A stretch of 7,965 nucleotides of DNA, taken from positions 1-7,965 of the forward strand of contig CAZCBJ010000185.1 of NCBI GenBank assembly GCA_964496705.1, read 5' to 3'. Source of the DNA: CAZCBJ01 sp964496705. GTDB lineage: Bacteria > Chloroflexota > Anaerolineae > Anaerolineales > Anaerolineaceae. Of the stretch, positions 1 through 5,909 are shown one piece after another. Each line of letters opens with the position of its first letter. The stretch's first letter is position 1. The position numbers were made by a program, and so were the translations under genes. The notes beneath the pieces were generated by a model. It saw only the letters and a list, made by a program, of their open reading frames with translations, was not told the DNA's origin and ran no database searches.

Positions 1-1
1 C

Positions 2-1024
2 CGCCACGTCTACGGCGAGAACGGCGGCCCCGGCGGGTTGTTCCACTCGCTGCGCATCATCCCGCCCATCCTCGACATCTGCGCTGATGTGCAGGCCATC
101 GCCCCGGACTGCTTCGTGTGCAACTTCTCCAACCCGATGAGCCGCATTACCACCACCGTGCTGCGCAAGTTCCCCGACCTGCGCTTCATCGGCCTGTGCC
201 ATGAGATCGCCTCGCTGCCCCACCACCTGCCGGAGATGCTCGACACTGACCCGCAGAACCTGTGGTTCCGCGCCTGTGGTCTGAATCACTTCAGCGTGCT
301 GGTCGAGGCCAAGTACAAGGACAGCGGCAAAGACGCCTATCCCGACATCCGCGCCAAGGCGCCCGACTACTTCGCCAACGTGGAACACGCCTTCGACTGG
401 GCGCTGCAGGCGGCTGAGATCTCGCGCGAGACGATCAAATCCTTCGAGCGCCACGCGCTGTGGATTGAGCGCGGTTTGTTCAAGGTGATCCTCGAGCAGT
501 TCGGTTACCTGCCCATCACCACCGACAGCCACTTTGGCGAGTACATCCAGTGGGCGCACGATGTGGTGGATCACCGCGGGATCATCGATTTCTACCGCGC
601 CTACAAGTACTACTGCGCGCGCATGGTCTCGGATGATGCGATTGAGTTCGGCGGCGAGCACATCATCGACATCATGGAAGGCATCGTCACCAATGCCGGT
701 TATGAAGAGACAGCCGTCAACGTGATGAATAAGGGTTTCATCGACAACCTGCCCGCTGACATCGCCGTGGAAATTCCGGCGGTGGTGGACAAGGATGGGG
801 TGCACGGCATCCGCATGGGGCGCCTGGCGCCTGGCTTCGGCGGGCTGCTCAACAACCAGTATGCCGTGCATGATCTGACCGCCGAGGCGGTGCTGAAGAA
901 GTCGCGCCACGCCGCGCTGCAGGCTTTGCTGGTCGACCCGGTGGTGCACAGCCACCGCGCCGCCGAGCAGACGCTGGAAACCATGCTGGCCGTGCAGAAC
1001 AAGTGGCTGGGCTATTTGCAATAA
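2..1024 (+). CDS. Glycoside hydrolase family 4 (alpha-glucosidase/galactosidase-like), 5'-truncated by window edge
   Basis: GH4 enzymes hydrolyse glycosides by an NAD- and divalent-metal-dependent oxidation/elimination route in the cytoplasm. The frame is open from base 2, and the first visible residues are RHVYGENGGPGG. An internal TTG at 38 is only an apparent start, so the true start lies outside the window. About 340 residues are visible; GH4 proteins usually have about 430-480, so the N-terminal Rossmann part is mostly missing. Seen here are NFSNPMSRIT (the GH4 NPM segment), GLCHEI with a Cys at bases 197-199, and CGLNHF with its His at 287-289. The Cys and His lie 30 residues apart, matching the metal-binding Cys/His pair of the family. 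EQFGYLPITTDSHFGEY is the typical active-site segment carrying an Asp. Which sugar is cleaved (alpha-glucoside, alpha-galactoside or galacturonide) cannot be told. No clear hairpin terminator follows the TAA; the inverted REP pair at 1056-1200 lies just downstream. Family assignment is firm, substrate open. Confidence 0.92.
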   Translation, partial: RHVYGENGGPGGLFHSLRIIPPILDICADVQAIAPDCFVCNFSNPMSRITTTVLRKFPDLRFIGLCHEIASLPHHLPEMLDTDPQNLWFRACGLNHFSVLVEAKYKDSGKDAYPDIRAKAPDYFANVEHAFDWALQAAEISRETIKSFERHALWIERGLFKVILEQFGYLPITTDSHFGEYIQWAHDVVDHRGIIDFYRAYKYYCARMVSDDAIEFGGEHIIDIMEGIVTNAGYEETAVNVMNKGFIDNLPADIAVEIPAVVDKDGVHGIRMGRLAPGFGGLLNNQYAVHDLTAEAVLKKSRHAALQALLVDPVVHSHRAAEQTLETMLAVQNKWLGYLQ

Positions 1025-1055
1025 GGTTTTTCCCTCACCCCAGCGCAGACGGCAT

Positions 1056-1120
1056 CGTTGGGTTTCGCTGGACGCCTTGAGCAAGTAAATAGCTGCCTAA
1101 TCCGCTCAACCCAACCTACC
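1056..1120 (-). repeat. REP-like element copy A (GTAG end at right)
   Basis: Read on the minus strand this copy begins GTAGGTTGGGTTGAGCGG and ends CCAGCGAAACCCAACG. The outer octamers GTTGGGTT (1057-1064 on +) and AACCCAAC (1108-1115) are exactly complementary and form the base of an imperfect hairpin. The core is 63 nt (1057-1119), nearly the same as the other copies, while the middle about 30 nt is unrelated. A GTAG tetranucleotide at the 5' base of the stem is the known recognition hallmark of REP sequences handled by REP-associated tyrosine transposases. It lies between the GH4 gene and the convergent transposase gene. Confidence 0.85.
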
Positions 1121-1135
1121 CGTCATTTAGCAGCA

Positions 1136-1200
1136 GTAGGTTGGGTTGAGCGGATGATGAAGGTGTCTTGATCAATAGATTCCCGCAGCGAAACCCAACG
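1136..1200 (+). repeat. REP-like element copy B, inverted relative to copy A
   Basis: This copy starts with GTAGGTTGGGTTGAGCGGAT (1136-1155) on the plus strand and ends CAGCGAAACCCAACG (1186-1200). It faces copy A: 20 bp at 1100-1119 are perfectly complementary to 1136-1155, and 15 bp at 1056-1070 to 1186-1200. The pair could fold as a two-stem cruciform or a long RNA hairpin, like the paired REPs (BIMEs) of enterobacteria. Because it lies between convergent genes it could also end or protect transcripts from both sides; that is inference. Confidence 0.85.
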
Positions 1201-1254
1201 GCACCCATTTATTCCATTCCGATATCAGCACCCATTTATTCCATTCCGATATCA
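1201..1254. repeat. Perfect 27-bp tandem duplication (2 copies)
   Basis: Bases 1201-1227 and 1228-1254 are identical 27-mers beginning GCACCCATTTATTCC and ending GATATCA. The right-hand copy contains the last codons and the TAA stop of the transposase gene. The left-hand copy is a non-coding duplicate placed after the stop. The outer edge (1200/1201) coincides with the end of REP copy B, so the duplication probably arose with insertion or rearrangement at that REP border. Confidence 0.95.
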
Positions 1255-1778
1255 GAATCTATCGGTGGAATATCCGCAGCACCCCAATTTGCAGCATATA
1301 AACCTTCAGATACATATTTATGAAAGCTCGAATATTTCCAATCAACCGGTGATGTGACCAATCCATGTTTCACCGGATTATAGTGAACATATTCGACATG
1401 TCGCTGGAGATCGGTTTCATCACGAATGAGATGTTCCCAATACCGGCGCTGCCAGACAGCCTGTTCTTTTTTTCGTTGGCGAATTTCATCTGGTTTGCTT
1501 TGGTACTTTTCATCGATGTGCCTCGAAAAATCACTCTTTATCAGCCGCCAGCGCATCGGATAATCATGCTCAGACTCAGGCAATTTCCAGATCATGTGTA
1601 AATGATCTGGAAGAATAACGCTGGCGATGATCTCGAAGGGATGATTTCTCATGACGTATTGAAAGGCCGAGCGCAAGAGGGCGACATTTTCTTCATGGGC
1701 AAAAAGCGGGATGCGATGGTAAGTGACCAGGGTAAAGAAAAAAGTCCCTCCGGGTAAAAAAATTCTCCGATATCGCAT
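1236..1778 (-). CDS. REP-associated tyrosine transposase (RAYT, TnpA_REP; Y1/HUH family)
   Basis: Single-strand DNA transposase/endonuclease, the class that nicks and moves REP sequences. From the ATG at 1778 it is about 180 aa, within the usual range. The N-terminus MRYRRIFLPGGTFFFTLVTY is the family's typical opening. The HUH motif appears as PDHLHMIW (His59 and His61 from this start). The likely nucleophile is the first Tyr of EYVHYNPVKHGLV (Tyr130), the usual Y-x-x-x-N-P-V context. All catalytic residues are present, so it looks intact. An upstream in-frame GTG at 1796 would add six residues. I prefer 1778 because it fits the family start and lies exactly 7 nt after a TATAAT (minus strand, 1791-1786), which suggests a leaderless mRNA. 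The stop lies inside a 27-bp tandem duplication. REP copies flank the gene on both sides, tying enzyme and substrate together. Its composition is AT-richer than the host genes around it, suggesting acquisition. Confidence 0.93.
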   Translation of the reverse strand: MRYRRIFLPGGTFFFTLVTYHRIPLFAHEENVALLRSAFQYVMRNHPFEIIASVILPDHLHMIWKLPESEHDYPMRWRLIKSDFSRHIDEKYQSKPDEIRQRKKEQAVWQRRYWEHLIRDETDLQRHVEYVHYNPVKHGLVTSPVDWKYSSFHKYVSEGLYAANWGAADIPPIDSDIGME

Positions 1779-1785
1779 GGCCACC

Positions 1786-1791
1786 ATTATA
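1786..1791 (-). promoter_or_regulatory. -10 box of RAYT gene, leaderless-type
   Basis: On the minus strand TATAAT occupies 1791-1786 in the context TGATTATAATGG. The ATG at 1778 begins after exactly 7 nt, where a sigma70-type polymerase would start transcription. No recognisable -35 box lies 17 nt upstream. A GGTGG two bases before the ATG is too close to act as a normal ribosome binding site. Confidence 0.55.
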
Positions 1792-1816
1792 ATCACGGAT
1801 GGGAAAAAGATGCCGT

Positions 1817-1879
1817 GTTGGGTTTCGCTGGAGGCCTGAAAAGGCTAGAGCATTGGCAGACCCGCTCAACCCAACCTAC
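1817..1879 (-). repeat. REP-like element copy C
   Basis: Same orientation as copy A: on the minus strand it begins GTAGGTTGGGTTGAGCGGG and ends TCCAGCGAAACCCAAC, 63 nt in all. The outer GTTGGGTT/AACCCAAC octamers are conserved. The middle differs from the other copies and contains a small GCCT-GAAA-AGGC hairpin (1834-1845). Its GTAG end runs directly into the 8-bp tandem array at 1876-1907. It lies upstream of the transposase gene. Confidence 0.85.
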
Positions 1880-1908
1880 CCGTCTACCCGTCTACCCGTC
1901 TACCCGTC
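1876..1908. repeat. 8-bp tandem array, CTACCCGT x4
   Basis: Four perfect head-to-tail copies of CTACCCGT occupy 1876-1907, followed by C. The first copy overlaps the GTAG terminus of REP copy C, so on the minus strand the GTAG signal is repeated every 8 bp before the REP stem. Copy A is followed by a single CTACCCGTC (1116-1124), so the array looks like a local expansion of a sequence that normally flanks this REP. Confidence 0.95.
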
Positions 1909-1930
1909 ATCTTGATGCACCTGCTGCCAG

Positions 1931-1994
1931 GTTGGGTTTCGCTGGAGGTCTGACATATCGAGGATTCATATTCAACCCGCTCAACCCAACCTAC
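1931..1994 (-). repeat. REP-like element copy D, adjoining the gatC promoter
   Basis: Direct repeat of copy C starting 114 bp further on; 64 nt, beginning on the minus strand GTAGGTTGGGTTGAGCGGG and ending TCCAGCGAAACCCAAC. A second CTAC (1997-2000) follows its GTAG end. The right end is 15 nt before the gatC -10 box, so the stem covers the region where a -35 element would lie. Confidence 0.85.
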
Positions 1995-2006
1995 CGCTAC
2001 CGCTGA

Positions 2007-2015
2007 TGTTATAAT
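2007..2015 (+). promoter_or_regulatory. Extended -10 promoter of gatC, leaderless-type
   Basis: TGTTATAAT (2007-2015) is a perfect TATAAT preceded by the TGn extension. No -35 hexamer is seen at 17 nt, where REP copy D sits. Only 7 nt separate the box from the gatC ATG at 2023, so transcription would start at or next to the start codon. There is no Shine-Dalgarno sequence in TCCAGCCC before the ATG, consistent with a leaderless mRNA. Confidence 0.65.
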
Positions 2016-2022
2016 CCAGCCC

Positions 2023-2319
2023 ATGATTCTTTCCCGTGAAGAGGTGGCGCATATCGCCCAGTTGGCGCGGCTGGAGCTGAGCGCGGAGGAGCTGGAGCGC
2101 ACCCGCGAACAGCTCTCGGCCATCCTTGAATACGCCGCCCGTCTGCAGATGCTGGACACATCCAGCACCCCGCCCACCGCCAGCGTGCTGCCGCCGCAAG
2201 CCCGCCTGCGCGCCGACGAGCCTACCGCCGGGCTGCCTCCCGATCAACTGCTGGCCAACGCGCCCGACAGCGCTGACGGCCAGTTCCGTGTGCCGCCGGT
2301 TTTTGACCCCGAGCCATGA
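2023..2319 (+). CDS. gatC: Aspartyl/glutamyl-tRNA amidotransferase subunit C
   Basis: Small subunit of the GatCAB amidotransferase, which turns Glu-tRNA(Gln) and Asp-tRNA(Asn) into Gln-tRNA and Asn-tRNA in the cytoplasm; GatC wraps around GatA and GatB as a stabilising belt. The 98 aa match the family length. The N-terminus MILSREEVAHIAQLARLEL is the characteristic GatC opening helix, followed by the ELERTREQLSAILEYAARLQMLD helix and the typical C-terminal VLPPQARLRADEP and FRVPPVF segments. The stop overlaps the gatA start in ATGA (2316-2319), indicating translational coupling. It is first in the gatC-gatA-M3 peptidase operon. The start is supported by the family N-terminus and by the promoter ending 7 nt upstream. 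Confidence 0.96.
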   Translation: MILSREEVAHIAQLARLELSAEELERTREQLSAILEYAARLQMLDTSSTPPTASVLPPQARLRADEPTAGLPPDQLLANAPDSADGQFRVPPVFDPEP

Positions 2320-3782
2320 GCGAGCTGTGTAACCAGTCTGTCCGCGAATGCCTGGAGGGCATGGCGCGCGGCGATTTCTCCAGCCGCGAGCTGACCCGCG
2401 CGCTGATCGAGCGCACGGAACAACTGGAGGCGCGCCTGCACGCCTACATCACCTTCACGCCGGAACTGGCGCTGAAAAGCGCCGAGGCTGCCGACCAGGC
2501 GCGCCGCGCGGCGCGGGGGGAGGCAGCCAGCCTGCCGCCGCTGCTGGGGCTGCCCCTGGCGGTCAAGGATGTGCTCTGCCTGCAGGGTGTGCGCGCCACG
2601 GCCGGCTCAAAAATCCTGGAGAATTTTATCCCGCCGTTCAGCGCCACCGCCGTGCGCCGGCTGCTCGAGGCGGGCATTGTGCCGCTGGGCAAGACCAACA
2701 CCGATGAGTTTGCCATGGGCTCCTCGACCGAGAACTCGGCCTACGGCCCCAGCCGCAATCCGTGGGACACCGCCCGCGCACCGGGCGGCTCTTCGGGCGG
2801 CAGCGCGGCAGCGGTGGCAGCGCGCCTGGCCCCGGCCGCGCTGGGCAGCGACACCGGCGGCAGCGTGCGCCAGCCGGCCTCGTTCTGCGGGCTGACCGGG
2901 CTCAAGCCCACCTACGGGCGCGTCTCGCGCTATGGGCTGATCGCCTACGGCTCCTCGCTGGATTCGGTCGGCGTGTTGGCGCGCAGCGCCGCGGATGCCG
3001 CACTGATCTTCGCCTGCATGGCCGGCTTCGACCCGCTGGATGCCACCTCGCTGGAGCTGCCCGCGCCGCAGATGGACCTGGGCGGCAGCCTGGACGGGCT
3101 GCGGGTGGGCGTGCCGCAGGAGTATTTCATCCCCGGCATGCAGCCGGAGGTGGAGCGCTGCGTGCGCCGCGCGGTGGGCGAGCTGGAGGCGCTGGGGGCG
3201 CGAGCCGTGCCGGTCAGCCTCCCGCACACCCCAAATGCCCTGCCGGTCTACTACCTGATCGCCCCCGCCGAGGCTTCGGCCAACCTGGCGCGCTTCGACG
3301 GCGTGCGCTACGGGCTGCGCGCCGGGGCGGACGACCTGTGGGATGTTTTTTTTAGCTCTCGCGGGGCGGGCTTCGGCGCCGAGGTCAAGCGGCGCATCAT
3401 GCTCGGCACTTATGCGCTCTCGGCCGGCTACTACGATGCCTATTACGGACAGGCGCAGAAGGTGCGCGCGCTGATCCAGGCCGATTTCGAGCGCGCTTTC
3501 CAGCAGGTGGACGTGATCGCCGCGCCGGTGGCGCCGACCACCGCCTTCTCCCTCGGCGGGCATGGCGACGATCCGCTTTCGATGTATCTCGAAGACGTGT
3601 TCACCCTGCCGGCCAATCTGGCAGGCGTGCCGGGACTGGCCTTTCCGGTGGGATTCGACGGCCAGGGCTTGCCGGTGGGTATGCAACTGATGGGGCCGCA
3701 TCTCAGCGAGACGCTGCTGCTGCGCGCGGTACACATCTATCAACAAAACAGCGCCTGGCACACCCAAGCGCCGGTGCTTTAA
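2316..3782 (+). CDS. gatA: Aspartyl/glutamyl-tRNA amidotransferase subunit A (glutaminase/amidase)
   Basis: Catalytic amidase of GatCAB: it releases ammonia from glutamine for transfer to tRNA-bound Glu/Asp on GatB. Length 488 aa, normal for GatA. The amidase signature is complete: Lys84 in LPLAVKD, Ser159 in APGGSSGGSAAAV, and Ser183 in SDTGGSVRQPASF, with the same spacing as the Ser-cisSer-Lys triad of known GatA proteins. GLTGLKPTYGRVSRYGL and the C-terminal AGVPGLAFPVGF / LPVGMQLMGP segments are also typical. The ATG at 2316 overlaps the gatC stop by 4 bp. No good Shine-Dalgarno is visible there, so expression probably depends on coupling. A T8 run at 3346-3353 encodes part of DVFFSS in otherwise GC-rich sequence. 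gatB is not in the window and must lie elsewhere. Confidence 0.97.
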   Translation: MSELCNQSVRECLEGMARGDFSSRELTRALIERTEQLEARLHAYITFTPELALKSAEAADQARRAARGEAASLPPLLGLPLAVKDVLCLQGVRATAGSKILENFIPPFSATAVRRLLEAGIVPLGKTNTDEFAMGSSTENSAYGPSRNPWDTARAPGGSSGGSAAAVAARLAPAALGSDTGGSVRQPASFCGLTGLKPTYGRVSRYGLIAYGSSLDSVGVLARSAADAALIFACMAGFDPLDATSLELPAPQMDLGGSLDGLRVGVPQEYFIPGMQPEVERCVRRAVGELEALGARAVPVSLPHTPNALPVYYLIAPAEASANLARFDGVRYGLRAGADDLWDVFFSSRGAGFGAEVKRRIMLGTYALSAGYYDAYYGQAQKVRALIQADFERAFQQVDVIAAPVAPTTAFSLGGHGDDPLSMYLEDVFTLPANLAGVPGLAFPVGFDGQGLPVGMQLMGPHLSETLLLRAVHIYQQNSAWHTQAPVL

Positions 3783-3797
3783 TCCCCAAAAACGAAC

Positions 3798-3803
3798 AGG
3801 AGG
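3798..3803 (+). promoter_or_regulatory. Strong Shine-Dalgarno of the M3 peptidase
   Basis: AGGAGG at 3798-3803 is a full anti-16S match, 5 nt before the ATG at 3809. It fixes that start and shows that this downstream operon gene uses a standard ribosome binding site, unlike gatC, which has none. Confidence 0.85.
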
Positions 3804-3808
3804 CTTCG

Positions 3809-5515
3809 ATGTTTGCCACCCTTCCCAAAGATCACCATGATTTTCTGCATTGGACCTGGGCCGATTATGCGCCCTATGCCGAAAACCTGATCCAGCGCGC
3901 GCTGAGCGCGCAGACCGTTCAGGGCTGGCTGGCCGACTGGACGGCGCTGGCTTCGGTGATTTCCGAACAATACCAGCGCCTGGCGGTGGCCGCCGAGGCC
4001 AACACCGCCGACCAGGCCGCCGAGGAAGCGGTGAAAGCCTACCTGGACGGCGTCTACCCGCGCTCGATGGAGGCGGAACAGAAGCTGAAACAAAAGCTGC
4101 TGGACAGCCGCCTGGAGCCGGACGGACTGGAGATGCCGCTGCGCAACATGCGCGCCGAGGCGGCATTGTTCCGCCAGGCCAACCTGCCGCTGCTCTCTGA
4201 AGAGGCGAAGTTGTCCATGGAGTACAACAAAATCAGCGGGGCGCAGACGGTGGAATGGGAAGGCAGGGAGCTGACCGTGGCGCAGATGCGCCCGATCTTC
4301 CAGGAGCAGGACCGCGAGGTGCGCGAGCGCGCCTGGCGATTGGCGGCGACCAGACAACTAGCCGACCGCGGAGCGGTCAACGCGTTGTGGCAGAAATTTC
4401 TCGCCCTGCGCCTGCAGCTTGCCAAAAACGCCGACCAGCCCGACTACCGCGCCTACCGCTGGCAGATGCTGCACCGCTTCGATTACACATCGGATGACGC
4501 GCGCAGGTTTCAGGAAGCCATCGAGCAGGTGGCCGTCCCGGCGGCGCTGCGCATCTACGAGCGGCGCAAAGCGCGGCTGGGCGTCTCCAGCCTGCGCCCG
4601 TGGGACCTGAACGTGGACGTGACCGCGCGCCCGCCGCTGCGCCCCTTCCAGAGCCTGGATGAGCTGACCGCCGGGACCAGCGCCATCTTCCACCGCGTGG
4701 ACGCGCAACTCGGCGGCAATTTCGATACCATGCTCACCGAAGGGCTGCTCGACCTGGATAACCGCAAGAACAAAGCGCCGGGCGGCTTCTGCACCGACTT
4801 TGCGGTGATCCGCAGGCCGTTCATCTTCATGAACGCGGTCGGGCTGCACGATGATGTGCAAACGCTGCTGCACGAGGGCGGGCACGCTTTTCACGTGTTT
4901 GAGACCGCGCCGCTGCCCTACATTCAACAATTGATCCCGCCGATGGAGTTCGCCGAGGTGGCTTCGATGAGCATGGAGCTGCTCTCCGCGCCCTATTTGA
5001 CCCGCGAACAGGGCGGCTTTTATTCCGAGGCGGACGCGGCCCGCGCGCACATCGAGCATTTGGAAGCCGGCATCCTCTTCTGGCCCTACATGGCGGTGGT
5101 GGACGCTTTCCAGCACTGGGTGTACGAGAACCCGCAGCAGGCCGCCGATCCGGCGCAGTGCGATGCGACCTGGGCGCGGCTGTGGGCGCGCTTCATGATC
5201 GGGGTGGATTGGAGCGGGCTGGAGGACGAACTGGTCACCGGCTGGCAGCGCAAATTGCACATCCACCTGGAGCCGTTCTATTACATCGAGTACGGGCTGG
5301 CGCAGCTGGGCGCGGTGCAGGTGTTCGCCAACAGCCTGAAGGACCGGGCCGGGGCGGTGGCCAGCTACCGCAAGGCGCTGGCGCTGGGCGGAACGGTGCC
5401 GCTGCCGAAGCTGTTCCAGGCCGCCGGGGCGCGCCTGGCTTTCGACGCGGCCACGCTGCAGGATGCGGTGGCGCTGATGGAGGAGACGATGGAGCGGCTG
5501 GAGGCTAAAATATAG
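3809..5515 (+). CDS. M3 family oligoendopeptidase (PepF/M3B-like zinc metallopeptidase)
   Basis: Cytoplasmic zinc peptidase that cuts short peptides; likely role in peptide turnover. Length 568 aa, usual for the family. The zinc site is HEGGH (His355, Glu356, His359) in LLHEGGHAFHVFE. The third ligand is probably Glu383 in EFAEVASMSMELL, at the expected distance of about 25 residues. The C-terminal HIHLEPFYYIEYGLAQLGA (484-502) contains the conserved His/Tyr residues that line the M3 substrate cleft. The N-terminal half is helical and charged, as in oligoendopeptidase F. There is no signal peptide or membrane segment. It follows gatA after a 26-bp gap, and a hairpin lies 14 bp after its TAG, so it probably closes the operon. 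Family firm, exact substrate unknown. Confidence 0.94.
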   Translation: MFATLPKDHHDFLHWTWADYAPYAENLIQRALSAQTVQGWLADWTALASVISEQYQRLAVAAEANTADQAAEEAVKAYLDGVYPRSMEAEQKLKQKLLDSRLEPDGLEMPLRNMRAEAALFRQANLPLLSEEAKLSMEYNKISGAQTVEWEGRELTVAQMRPIFQEQDREVRERAWRLAATRQLADRGAVNALWQKFLALRLQLAKNADQPDYRAYRWQMLHRFDYTSDDARRFQEAIEQVAVPAALRIYERRKARLGVSSLRPWDLNVDVTARPPLRPFQSLDELTAGTSAIFHRVDAQLGGNFDTMLTEGLLDLDNRKNKAPGGFCTDFAVIRRPFIFMNAVGLHDDVQTLLHEGGHAFHVFETAPLPYIQQLIPPMEFAEVASMSMELLSAPYLTREQGGFYSEADAARAHIEHLEAGILFWPYMAVVDAFQHWVYENPQQAADPAQCDATWARLWARFMIGVDWSGLEDELVTGWQRKLHIHLEPFYYIEYGLAQLGAVQVFANSLKDRAGAVASYRKALALGGTVPLPKLFQAAGARLAFDAATLQDAVALMEETMERLEAKI

Positions 5516-5529
5516 TTGGAAGGCTGGAT

Positions 5530-5560
5530 GTTGGAGATGCGCGAGCATCTCCAACCATTC
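5530..5560 (+). terminator. Probable terminator after the gatC-gatA-peptidase operon
   Basis: GTTGGAGATGC (5530-5540) and GCATCTCCAAC (5545-5555) form a perfect 11-bp stem closed by a GCGA (GNRA) tetraloop. It starts 14 bp after the peptidase stop and is followed by CATTCTTAG, a weak T-tract. Its place between two convergent genes fits a terminator, but the poor T-run means efficiency is uncertain. Confidence 0.6.
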
Positions 5561-5588
5561 TTAGAATCCGTCCGATTGCAATCGGCTG

Positions 5589-5873
5589 TCACCAGGTGTG
5601 GCTGGCTGCTTCCATGTTTTCTTTGGCGGTCTGATCCCTGACCGCCTGGGTCACGCACACGGCGTCGCCGAAGAAGGCGACGCGGAAAACAAAACCAGGG
5701 ATGCAGGCATCCGGGCCGAAGGCCACGATGGCCAGGCGCGATTTGGCTTCGAGATTATCCTTGGAGGTCTGGTCGGCCACCGGGATGGTCACGCAGACAT
5801 CATCGCCGGGCTTTGCCTCTCGCCAGACGTAGCCGTCCTTGCAGGTTCCCGGCTGATGGGTAGGGGTGACCAC
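5589..5873 (-). CDS. Orphaned C-terminal segment: two tandem 'CxxGYVWREA...DxVCVT' repeats (downstream half of a stop-interrupted gene)
   Basis: This frame encodes two copies of a roughly 36-residue repeat spaced 46 residues apart. Copy 1 begins CKDGYVWREAKPGDDVCVT (11-29 from the GTG) and continues with DQTSKDN. Copy 2 begins CIPGFVFRVAFFGDAVCVT (57-75) and continues with DQTAKEN. Each has a Cys pair 16 residues apart, probably a disulfide. I recognise this repeat type from secreted actinobacterial and Chloroflexota proteins; its function is unknown to me. The only internal start is a GTG at 5873 without a convincing Shine-Dalgarno, and alone the segment would have no export signal. It is in the same frame as the SH3b lipoprotein at 5910-6365, separated only by the TAA at 5910-5912, with 12 open codons (PPAPPTT... 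linker) between stop and GTG. It is most likely the lost tail of that protein; separate or readthrough translation cannot be excluded. Confidence 0.6.
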   Translation of the reverse strand: MVTPTHQPGTCKDGYVWREAKPGDDVCVTIPVADQTSKDNLEAKSRLAIVAFGPDACIPGFVFRVAFFGDAVCVTQAVRDQTAKENMEAASHTW

Positions 5874-5909
5874 CTTGCTCTGAACCGCCGTGGTGGGGGG
5901 GGCGGGGGG

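Noticed and set aside
1049..1816. 8-bp inverted match ACGGCATC (1049-1056) and GATGCCGT (1809-1816) beside REP copies A and C
   Set aside because: Each abuts the same end of a REP copy and could be an element boundary, but 8 bp is short and copy B shows only partial similarity, so chance cannot be excluded.
1056..1994. Possible CRISPR array because of repeated GTTGGGTT/AACCCAAC units
   Set aside because: Only four units, some inverted, with irregular spacing interrupted by a gene, and hairpin termini with GTAG; this is a REP/RAYT pattern and there are no cas genes.
1815..2006. 63-codon plus-strand open frame across REP copies C and D
   Set aside because: Its sequence is just translated repeats (LGFAGGL twice) with no ribosome binding site; the region is non-coding REP DNA.
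2607..4166. Long minus-strand open frame (519 codons) opposite gatA and the M3 peptidase gene
   Set aside because: It is a shadow of GC-biased third positions: low-complexity Arg/Ala/Pro/Gly content, no recognisable domain, and it spans the junction of two well-supported genes on the other strand.
4358..5554. Minus-strand open frame (398 codons) opposite the M3 peptidase gene
   Set aside because: Antisense shadow rich in Arg/His/Gln/Leu without domain motifs, while the plus strand has an intact HEXXH peptidase.
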